From assembly GCA_910579685.1 (NCBI GenBank), contig CAJTVN010000009.1, positions 1-64,000 on the forward strand: a stretch of 64,000 nucleotides of DNA, given 5' to 3'. How positions within the stretch are numbered: position 1 is the stretch's first letter; each line of letters begins with the position of its first letter. The notes under the pieces are model-generated. The model was not told the DNA's origin, searched no databases, and saw only the letters and a program-made list of their open reading frames with translations. Shown here one piece after another: positions 25,443 through 32,446 of this stretch. A program made the translations under genes and the position numbers. This DNA comes from an uncultured Lachnospiraceae bacterium. GTDB lineage: Bacteria; Bacillota; Clostridia; Lachnospirales; Lachnospiraceae.

Positions 25443-28241
25443 TTATACAACGACGATCATTTCCCTGCTTATGGGAACGGATACCCTCTTTTGTCCCCGG
25501 CACACGGCAAGCTCCTCTTCTTCCGTCCGGAAGGCTCCAAACAGTCCCGGCCTGATACAGTATCGGTTGCTGACAGCCCGCTCGGACATCTCCTGGCTGA
25601 TGCAGATGGCATAACCGTCCTCCTCCGTATTCACTCTGCAGCGTCCAAGATAGATCAGTCTGCCGTTGCCGTCATCATTGAATACCCTGACGCTCCATCT
25701 GAGAAAATAGAGAAGGGCAAACAGTCCGGCAAGGATCGCAAAACTTCCTGCCGTGATCGTGATCAGCCTCGCTGTGGGAGACTTGAAAAATCCTGTTTTC
25801 GGCTTTACGGTCTTGATTTGCGCCATATTGTCCCCTTCACCGTATCTTTCCTCCACGGTCACGGATTCCGTCTCCCTGTCAAGCTCCGGTGCGCTGCTCG
25901 GGGATGCGGAAGGTACTGCCAGCTTTCTTTGCGCACTTCGTTTCGCCCGTCCCTGTGCCAGAAGGCTTCCGATTCCCTTTTTGCCGTTTCCGTCTCCCGT
26001 CCTGCCTGCCTCAAGTCCGGCCTTGGGAGAAGGGCTTGCGGAAGGCGTGGCGGACTGCTCTGTCTCCGGCGCCGGGGTGGGGGTAAAAAGGTTTACAATC
26101 AGATCCAGCACATTTCCCCCTCTGTCATCCCCGGAATCATGATCCTCTCCATCCTTGTCATTTTTCCCGCCGGAATTGTCCTTATCCGAATTGTCCTTGT
26201 CGGAATTGTCTTTGTCGGAATTGTCCTTGTCCGAATTGTCCTTGTCGGAATTGTCTTTGTCGGAATTGTCCTTGTCCGTTTTCCCCTGATCCGGCTGTTC
26301 CGGCTCCGGCTCCGCCTGGGCCACATGATCCACCTGGATCTCCGCATGAAGGCTCTTTTTGTCCACATCTTTGTTTGTCACGCCGACTCTCACGGTATAA
26401 TCTCCGTTTGTGAAAACCTCAAGGGATTCTCCCCGTCCGATTTCCATCCCGCTGTTATCATACCAGGTATAGGGATCCTTCAAAAGCTCTATATTGCCGC
26501 CGGAAAGATTTTCAAAGCGCACCGTAAGCCTTGCCTTTTTCCCGTCCTCTTCGGGACTGCTCGTCAGAAGGATCCTGCCGTAGGCCGTACTCTCGTCCCT
26601 GCCGCAGTCCCTCCGGTATCCGTCGATATCCGTCTCCTTCTTCTCACATCCCGTCTCATAGGAGTCGATGGTCTTTTCCGTTTTGGGACAGTCGAGTCTA
26701 TAGCTGTCCACAGTCTTCTCATCCCTGTCACAACTCAGGCGATAGCCCTCTATGGTTTTCTCGTTTTTCCCACAGTCCAGCCGGTAGCTCTCGATATCCG
26801 TCTCCTTTTTTCCGCAGTCGAGATCGTATTTTTCGATGGCGGTTACGCTCTTGCCGCAGTTTAAGCTGTATTTCTCGACCGTAGATTCCGTTTTCCCGCA
26901 GTTTAAGTTATACTTTTCAACCGTAGCTTCGGTTTTACCGCAGTTTAAATCGTACCTTTCAATATCCGAAGTACTCCTTCCGCAGCTCAGGGCATAGCTC
27001 TCCACGGTTGAATCACTCTTTCCGCAGTTTAAGTCGTACCTCTCAATATCCGCCTCGGATCTGCCGCAGCTGAGCTGGTATCCCTCCACACTCTCCGTTG
27101 TCCTGCCGCAGCTTAAATGATACCCTTCCACGGTTTCCCCGGACTTGCCGCAGGTGGTTACGATATGGGTATGATAGGCATTGGTCCCGTGTATGGTTCT
27201 TCCGCAGGACATATAGTACTTTTTGTAATCGCCGGATTCTCCCACGGTTTTCAGAACCGAGCAGCCGTACTCATCGCTGCCGATCTCACTGTTACAGCTG
27301 TCGGTATGCGTATGGTAATCCGCACTGTAGCAGGCGCCGCCGCCAGATTCGTCTCCTGCGTGGACATGGAAGAGAGCCGTTCCATAACAGCCGCCTCCGT
27401 CCTGAGCGCTGCCTCCATGAGCGTGGTAAACAGGGTTTGTGTAGCAGCCCCCTCCTGCGGACGCACTGCCGCTGTGCACATGGTAAACGGGGCTTGCATA
27501 GCAGCCCCCTCCTGCGGACGTGCTGCCGCCGTGGGCATGGTAAACCGCCGTCCCATAACAGCCGCCTCCACTTTTACCGCTGCCGCCGTGGGTATGGCGC
27601 ACCACTTCCCCGTAGCAGCCGCCTCCACTCTTACCGCTGCCGCCGTGGGTATGGTAAACCGCAATCCCATAGCAGCCGCCTCCGCTCTTCTCGCTCCCCA
27701 TATGCGCATGACGGACTGCGGTTCCGTAACAGCTGCCGCCGTCCCTTTCGCTGCCCTTGTGCTTATGGTAAACCGCCGTTCCATAACAGCCGCCCCCCTT
27801 TTCACTGCCGCCCTCGTGTACGTGAAAGACTTCCGTCTCATAGCAGCTGCCGCCTTTGTTCTCATCCCCCTTATGCACATGATAGACCGGGGTGGAAAAA
27901 CAGCTGCCGCCTTCCTTCTCATCCCCTTCATGTATATGGTAAACCGGGATGTCAAAGCAGCTGCCCTTCTTTTCCTCACTTCCCCCATGGGTATGGAAAA
28001 CGGGTGTTCCATAGCAGCCCCCTTCCTCTTTCTCATTCCCGATATGCCTGTGATACACATAGGTGACCGTCTCCTTTCTGGAAGGGACGGCTGCGCCCTC
28101 TGCGGCAAGAGCCGTCAGAGCGTTTCCGGCAAGGCCCACCGCCATGGCTATGGCAGCCGCCTGCTTCGCCGCTCCCCAAAATGAATTCCGGAGCTTTCTC
28201 ACTTGAATTTTCTTCTTTTTCGTAATCACTAATTTTCTCAT
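25443..28241 (-). CDS. Surface protein with HxH/Cys and CGK tandem repeats
   Basis: Not assigned to a characterised family. A 932-residue protein with a long basic N-terminus and an export signal ending near residue 47 (AAAIAMAVGLAGNALTALAAE). Residues 60-310 are about 13 repeats of 19 residues, consensus VYHxHxGSxxxGGGCYGTA, each with an HxH pair and one Cys. Residues 346-550 are about 14 repeats of 14 residues, consensus CGKxExTVExYxLx. A small domain follows (570-640), then seven DKDNS units (656-690), a Pro/Ser linker, a membrane helix (about 825-848) and an 80-residue C-terminal domain with four Cys. ATG 28241 follows AAAGGAAAAAG. The regular His and Cys suggest metal binding or disulphide cross-linking at the cell surface; this is inference. 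Confidence 0.85.
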   Translation of the reverse strand: MRKLVITKKKKIQVRKLRNSFWGAAKQAAAIAMAVGLAGNALTALAAEGAAVPSRKETVTYVYHRHIGNEKEEGGCYGTPVFHTHGGSEEKKGSCFDIPVYHIHEGDEKEGGSCFSTPVYHVHKGDENKGGSCYETEVFHVHEGGSEKGGGCYGTAVYHKHKGSERDGGSCYGTAVRHAHMGSEKSGGGCYGIAVYHTHGGSGKSGGGCYGEVVRHTHGGSGKSGGGCYGTAVYHAHGGSTSAGGGCYASPVYHVHSGSASAGGGCYTNPVYHAHGGSAQDGGGCYGTALFHVHAGDESGGGACYSADYHTHTDSCNSEIGSDEYGCSVLKTVGESGDYKKYYMSCGRTIHGTNAYHTHIVTTCGKSGETVEGYHLSCGRTTESVEGYQLSCGRSEADIERYDLNCGKSDSTVESYALSCGRSTSDIERYDLNCGKTEATVEKYNLNCGKTESTVEKYSLNCGKSVTAIEKYDLDCGKKETDIESYRLDCGKNEKTIEGYRLSCDRDEKTVDSYRLDCPKTEKTIDSYETGCEKKETDIDGYRRDCGRDESTAYGRILLTSSPEEDGKKARLTVRFENLSGGNIELLKDPYTWYDNSGMEIGRGESLEVFTNGDYTVRVGVTNKDVDKKSLHAEIQVDHVAQAEPEPEQPDQGKTDKDNSDKDNSDKDNSDKDNSDKDNSDKDNSDKDNSGGKNDKDGEDHDSGDDRGGNVLDLIVNLFTPTPAPETEQSATPSASPSPKAGLEAGRTGDGNGKKGIGSLLAQGRAKRSAQRKLAVPSASPSSAPELDRETESVTVEERYGEGDNMAQIKTVKPKTGFFKSPTARLITITAGSFAILAGLFALLYFLRWSVRVFNDDGNGRLIYLGRCRVNTEEDGYAICISQEMSERAVSNRYCIRPGLFGAFRTEEEELAVCRGQKRVSVPISREMIVVV
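26172..26276 (-). repeat. 15-bp tandem repeat encoding DKDNS x7
   Basis: Seven near-identical 15-bp units differ only by synonymous changes (GAC/GAT, AAG, AAT). Low-complexity Asp/Lys/Asn spacer in the surface protein; likely to vary in copy number between strains. Confidence 0.9.
26592..27206 (-). repeat. 42-bp tandem repeats (CGK array)
   Basis: About 14 units of 42 bp encode the 14-residue module CGKxExTVExYxLx. One Cys per unit is kept throughout, and units diverge more toward the C-terminal side (CDRD, CPKT, CEKK). Confidence 0.9.
27312..28064 (-). repeat. 57-bp tandem repeats (HxH...GGGCY array)
   Basis: About 13 units of 57 bp encode the 19-residue module VYHxHxGSxxxGGGCYGTA. His, His and Cys are kept in essentially every unit; units near the centre are most alike, in line with recent expansion. 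Confidence 0.9.
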
Positions 28242-28303
28242 CTTTTTCCTTTCGCTCAGCCAGACTGTGGCAGGAGCTTCCCGCCGCATCCTTTTTCAGG
28301 TAA

Positions 28304-28352
28304 CAAAAACCTGCCTATGATTTTTACATAGACAGGTCACCTTATCATAACA
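28304..28352 (-). promoter_or_regulatory. Extended -10 promoter abutting a terminator hairpin
   Basis: Minus strand: an extended -10, TGTTATGAT (28344-28352), with a poor -35 is followed at once by an 11-bp stem (28327-28337 with 28309-28319; one G-U) and TTTTT. Either it is an attenuated promoter for the His/Cys surface protein, or the hairpin is simply the terminator of the acyltransferase gene 147 bp upstream. No other promoter for the surface protein is visible between hairpin and start codon. Confidence 0.6.
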
Positions 28353-28483
28353 GGCCGCACACAGGGATCACATCACATGGTGCCGGCACTGCTCTCTATT
28401 CATTTTGCATTTCACTAAGCGGTAAGTGTTCCAAGCATATCACATGGCAAATAATGCGTCAATCCATATCTTGAAATTTATAT

Positions 28484-29626
28484 TTATTTAATCTTTCTAA
28501 AGTTATCGCTCACTCGCAACCGGCAGGCTGCCCCCGCAAGCATTTTCGATGCCCTCCCGATCAGAAGCGGAATCTGGATCCCGGCAAAAAGATAAATCCA
28601 TTTTCCCACCTCCGCCCCTTTGGGAAGATAAATAAAGTTGATCTCCGAAAAATACATGGCGGAGTCAAATTCCGCACACAGCGGGGTCAGCACGGACACC
28701 GCATAGAATACGGATTTGACGAGAAAGAAAGCGAAGATATGATGCATCATAATTGCATAAGTGTTTCTTCCAACCACGAGCAGCCATCCCGCTATGCCCC
28801 CGCCCCTGCCGGACCGATTGGATGCGAGAAGCCTGGCGATCCGAAGCCAGAACGCAGTTCCCGTGAGCACGGTAAGATAGGGAATCACCGGGCCGTTCCC
28901 AAAGCTTGTCACCCAGACGGCGCTGAAAGCAAGCCCTCCGCTAAAGAGGGAGATGAGAATCTGTACCCCGATCACGATCAAAAAGTAGAGCCCGTCCGGG
29001 AGCGTGTCGCGCTTTTCCAGCTTTTCCCGGTACAAATGTCCCAGCTCATACCCCGGAAGCATGAACAGAAGCCGGCCCGGAATCTTGTAAAAGCCCCATA
29101 CATGGCCGCCGATGGCCAGCCACACCGTGGCGATTCCGAGAAGAAGGGTTCCCGCAAAAATCAGCCATTCCCGGTTGAGCCGAAAAACAGAGAGCGCCTT
29201 TCTCATGCAGACATTTATAATCTCGATCAGAAACAGCGCCGGCACGAACCAGGAGGGAAAATGGTACATGAACTGATGTCCCCCGTCAAAGGGCGCAAGA
29301 AACAGCGTGTAAAGGGAAAGCTCCTGCCCGATGGAAAAGCCCGCTCTGCGCAGGAGCGCCGCAAGGATCCCGTAAGCCAGATTCCACAAAAAGTAAGGCC
29401 CCATCAGCACCAGAAACTTCCTTGCCAGATAGCGTCCGATTTCTTTCTCTGCCTCCGGCCTGTAAAAATATCCGGAAACAAACAGAAAGAGAAAGACATG
29501 AAAGGAATAGTAGGGAAAAAGCCCTCCCAGGTCAAAAAGGTTGTAGCCCAGATGCCCTGCCGCCACCAATATGATTCCGATCGCCGATAAAATTCGAAGC
29601 TCCTCATTTTCTCTGCGCACTGTCAT
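28484..29626 (-). CDS. Acyltransferase-3-like membrane protein
   Basis: About 380 residues with roughly ten membrane helices. The N-terminal pattern ENEELRILSAIGIILVAAGHLGYN and FHVFLFLFVSGYFYRPE resembles the catalytic His region of acyltransferase-3 proteins, which put acetyl or other acyl groups on surface polysaccharides or lipids. ATG 29626 is preferred: GGGAGG lies five to six bases upstream; ATG 29671 is the alternative. It lies in the surface-glycan region but its substrate is unknown. Confidence 0.82.
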   Translation of the reverse strand: MTVRRENEELRILSAIGIILVAAGHLGYNLFDLGGLFPYYSFHVFLFLFVSGYFYRPEAEKEIGRYLARKFLVLMGPYFLWNLAYGILAALLRRAGFSIGQELSLYTLFLAPFDGGHQFMYHFPSWFVPALFLIEIINVCMRKALSVFRLNREWLIFAGTLLLGIATVWLAIGGHVWGFYKIPGRLLFMLPGYELGHLYREKLEKRDTLPDGLYFLIVIGVQILISLFSGGLAFSAVWVTSFGNGPVIPYLTVLTGTAFWLRIARLLASNRSGRGGGIAGWLLVVGRNTYAIMMHHIFAFFLVKSVFYAVSVLTPLCAEFDSAMYFSEINFIYLPKGAEVGKWIYLFAGIQIPLLIGRASKMLAGAACRLRVSDNFRKIK

Positions 29627-29748
29627 TTCATCCTCCCGTTTCCATCGCAACAGTTCTGCCATGCCATTCATAAGTCACCAGAATATACATTTTTCCAAAC
29701 AACAGAATTGATTGCTGGCCGTTTCCACTATCAGTATACAAAAAAAAC

Positions 29749-29777
29749 TTGTATAAAGAAAGCAAAAATTCTATAAT
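29749..29777 (+). promoter_or_regulatory. Promoter giving a nearly leaderless mRNA
   Basis: -35 TTGTAT (29749-29754), 17-bp spacer, perfect -10 TATAAT (29772-29777). The start would fall at about 29784, the A of the ATG of the next gene. A second possible promoter (TTGCTG / TATACA, 17 bp apart) lies about 35 bp further upstream. Confidence 0.65.
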
Positions 29778-29783
29778 AGCCTT

Positions 29784-30842
29784 ATGAATACGAAAAGACA
29801 AACCTCATGTAAAAGAAAACCGTTTTCCACAGGCTGCCTGATCTGCCTGTGCCTTGTTTTTTTCTTCCTCCAGACAGGCTGCGCCGCAGAGAGGAAACCC
29901 GCCTCCCCCTATATTCCCGATTCTTTTCTCCGGGAAGGGACGCCGCTTGCTTTTGACAAAGCCTCCTTAAACGCCATACCTGACAATTCCTTCCCCACCT
30001 TAAGCGTCCCCACCTACATCACCCGGATAAAGGACAATTATTTTATCGTGGACTGCTACAACAACCAGGTCATCTACCACGACAATCTCACGGATCCGCT
30101 CTACGAATGGCAGGTCATGACAAGAGACGTGTCCATGGCCCACACCATTGCGGGAGACGGACTGGTGTATCTGATCGACGATACGGAGAACAACCGGATC
30201 CTTGTGATGGAGGAAGACAAAAACGAAAACGGACAGCCCATTTTCGTGCCCACGCAGGAGTTTACACAGATCGGCACAAGGCCTCACTACATTATTTATG
30301 ACGAGATCACCGATACCTTTTACGCCTGGAGCTCGGAGAGCGGGGAGATGTTCCTGCTGCGCCATCCCAAGGACGATCCGCACATGTACCTGACGGAGAT
30401 CCGCTCCATTCCCTCTCTGAACGGCGTGTATGTCCGCTCCTTTACCATTGTGGAGGATACCATCTACTTTGTATCCGGAAACTCATCCATCATTGAGGCG
30501 GATCTTGACACGTTCCGGATCAAAAAGGAATACCCGGTTCCCCAGGAGCTTGCGGGAATGATTCAGATTACGCCCATAGAAGACTATTTTTATATTACCA
30601 TCTCCACGGATGCGGCGGGCAGCCAGGATTATGCCACCATCATCCGCACCAAAAGGCTGAAGGATCTGGCCCGGGGCGGTTACGAGGATGTCTATCACTT
30701 CTTTATCGGCGGAGGAACCCCCTATTATATTACCCGGATCGACGAGAACTGGTATCTGACCGAGCACCGCCTTCCCGGCCATTCCATCTGGCGCTTTCGG
30801 GTGAAGGACAATGCCATAACCGATGTGGTTACTATTTATTAA
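29784..30842 (+). CDS. Lipoprotein with beta-propeller-like body
   Basis: The 352-residue protein has a lipoprotein signal with lipobox LQTGC near residue 33. The body is made of repeated short strands with patterns such as YITRIKDNYFIVDCYNNQVIYHDN, GLVYLIDDTENNRILVMEED, DTIYFVSGNSSIIEADLDTFRI and YYITRIDENWYLTEHR, suggesting a six- or seven-bladed propeller. There is no Shine-Dalgarno sequence before the ATG, and the promoter predicts a leaderless transcript. It is 17 bp upstream of a GT39-like glycosyltransferase and probably acts with it at the membrane. Function unknown. Confidence 0.8.
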   Translation: MNTKRQTSCKRKPFSTGCLICLCLVFFFLQTGCAAERKPASPYIPDSFLREGTPLAFDKASLNAIPDNSFPTLSVPTYITRIKDNYFIVDCYNNQVIYHDNLTDPLYEWQVMTRDVSMAHTIAGDGLVYLIDDTENNRILVMEEDKNENGQPIFVPTQEFTQIGTRPHYIIYDEITDTFYAWSSESGEMFLLRHPKDDPHMYLTEIRSIPSLNGVYVRSFTIVEDTIYFVSGNSSIIEADLDTFRIKKEYPVPQELAGMIQITPIEDYFYITISTDAAGSQDYATIIRTKRLKDLARGGYEDVYHFFIGGGTPYYITRIDENWYLTEHRLPGHSIWRFRVKDNAITDVVTIY

Positions 30843-30859
30843 GGAAAGGGAAAATACTT

Positions 30860-32446
30860 ATGATAAAGACCTGGAACAAAGCCGCTGCCGTAAATCTCGC
30901 AAAACCGCTGAATCTGCAGCTTATCATCATTCTTTTATCCTGCCTATGTGTGGCGGCGGCCCAGGGCGGCGGCTTTCTGCGGGCCTCCCATTATGTGCAG
31001 GTGCTGATCCTTGCCTGCGTTTTTCTGGCCTGTCTGGGACTTTTCTTCTATATGAAAGTGACCAAACGCCTGATTCATGAAGATTCCGCCGTCACCATGG
31101 TGATCTTTCTTGGCGTGCTCCTTCGCTGCGGCTATGTGCTTCTCTCCGGTCTCTACGACAGGCAGCATGACGCCGGGGTATACACCGGAATCGCAACGGA
31201 TTTCGTCAATCCCGGACACATCGGCTACATAGAATATATCTACAAATTTCATAAGCTTCCGGATCTGAATCCCTATGAGCTCTTCGCCTATTACCACCCG
31301 CCGCTTCACCACCTTCTCTCCTTTCTGTGGCTGCAGGTGAATATTTTTCTGGGCGTTGCGGAGGACATGGCCTTTGAAAACCTGCAGGTTCTCACGCTCC
31401 TCTATTCCTGCCTGTGCATGGTGGTCACCCACCGGATCCTGAAAATACTGGACATCCGCGGAAACGGCCTTCTGATCGGCCTTTCCTTCGTGGTCTTCCA
31501 TCCGGCCACCATCGTGATGGCGGGAAGCGTCAACAACGACATGCTGACCATCCTGTTCATGTGTCTGACCCTGTATCTCTCCCTGAGATGGATCCGGGCT
31601 AAAAATCTGAAAAACCTGATTCTCCTGGCCCTTTCCATCGGTTTTGGCATGATCACCAAGCTCAACAGCGCAGTGCTTGCCATTCCCCTTGCCCTTGTGT
31701 TTCTGATGCACTTTGTCACCGTGATAAAAACCAGGGAAAAATCCGCCATCTTGCGCTGGGTGAAAAATTACGCACTCTTCGGTGCGGTGGTCTGTCCCAT
31801 CGGGCTCAGCTGGATTATCCGAAACCTCATCCTCTTCGGGGAAAAGCCGGGGGTTCCCGTGCCGGGGGAAACCTCTCCCATGTACACCGCCCTCTACAGT
31901 CTCTGGAGCCGCCTGGGTATTCCGGGCCTTGCGGACTGGCGGATCCCTTTCCCCTTCCATCCCATCAGCGCCAAAGCCTGCAACAACACCTGGGTGATTA
32001 TGCTGCACACCTCTCTCTTTGCGGAGGAATATCCCACCGATCTTCCGGATATCCTCCTTGTCCTGTGCCAGATCACTTTCGTGCTTGCCATCCTCCTTAG
32101 CGCGGCAACCGCCATCCTGCTTGTCGTTGTCCTTCTGAACCGGAAGACCAGGCTTGAGGATCGGGTGTTTCTGCTGGTTGGCTACATAGTCATGCTGGTT
32201 TCCTTTGCCGCCTTTGTAGTGGTCTATCCCTACACCTGCAGCAGCGATTTCCGGTATGTGGCGATCTGTCTCGTCTATATTGCGATTGCCCTTGGGCTTG
32301 GAAATCAATATTTCCTTTCGGATTCCCGAATCGTGCAGGGATTCTGGGCAAAAAAAGCCCCAGCCGTGATGCATCTCATCAACTGGGGCATTCTCACCGT
32401 CCTGCTATTCATTCAGGTCATCTATGTTTTCTGGGAGCGATGGTGA
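30860..32446 (+). CDS. GT39-like polytopic glycosyltransferase
   Basis: A 528-residue protein with about 11-12 membrane helices. The first outer loop YDRQHDAGVYTG and a later YHPPLHHLLSFLWLQ match bacterial GT-C (ArnT/PMT-like) enzymes that take sugars from polyprenyl phosphate. The pattern NPGHIGYIEYIYKFHKLPDLN in between is also typical. An AAGGAAAGGG site precedes ATG 30860. It follows the lipoprotein gene in one operon, and its last 42 bp overlap the convergent GTPase gene. Acceptor and sugar unknown. Confidence 0.82.
   Translation: MIKTWNKAAAVNLAKPLNLQLIIILLSCLCVAAAQGGGFLRASHYVQVLILACVFLACLGLFFYMKVTKRLIHEDSAVTMVIFLGVLLRCGYVLLSGLYDRQHDAGVYTGIATDFVNPGHIGYIEYIYKFHKLPDLNPYELFAYYHPPLHHLLSFLWLQVNIFLGVAEDMAFENLQVLTLLYSCLCMVVTHRILKILDIRGNGLLIGLSFVVFHPATIVMAGSVNNDMLTILFMCLTLYLSLRWIRAKNLKNLILLALSIGFGMITKLNSAVLAIPLALVFLMHFVTVIKTREKSAILRWVKNYALFGAVVCPIGLSWIIRNLILFGEKPGVPVPGETSPMYTALYSLWSRLGIPGLADWRIPFPFHPISAKACNNTWVIMLHTSLFAEEYPTDLPDILLVLCQITFVLAILLSAATAILLVVVLLNRKTRLEDRVFLLVGYIVMLVSFAAFVVVYPYTCSSDFRYVAICLVYIAIALGLGNQYFLSDSRIVQGFWAKKAPAVMHLINWGILTVLLFIQVIYVFWERW

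Noticed and set aside
27117..28184. Plus-strand and shifted-frame ORFs across the HxH repeats
   Set aside because: Periodic DNA keeps all frames open; only the minus-strand frame has an export signal, conserved Cys/His and a membrane anchor.
25443..28241. CRISPR array
   Set aside because: The 57-bp and 42-bp units are contiguous, in frame and diverged by codon-like changes, without unique spacers between identical repeats.
28304..28400. c-di-GMP or other metabolite riboswitch before the repeat protein
   Set aside because: Only one simple hairpin is present, with no conserved aptamer core.
31000..32374. 476-codon minus-strand ORF opposite the GT39-like gene
   Set aside because: Antisense shadow, hydrophilic Gly/Lys/His-rich translation without start signals.
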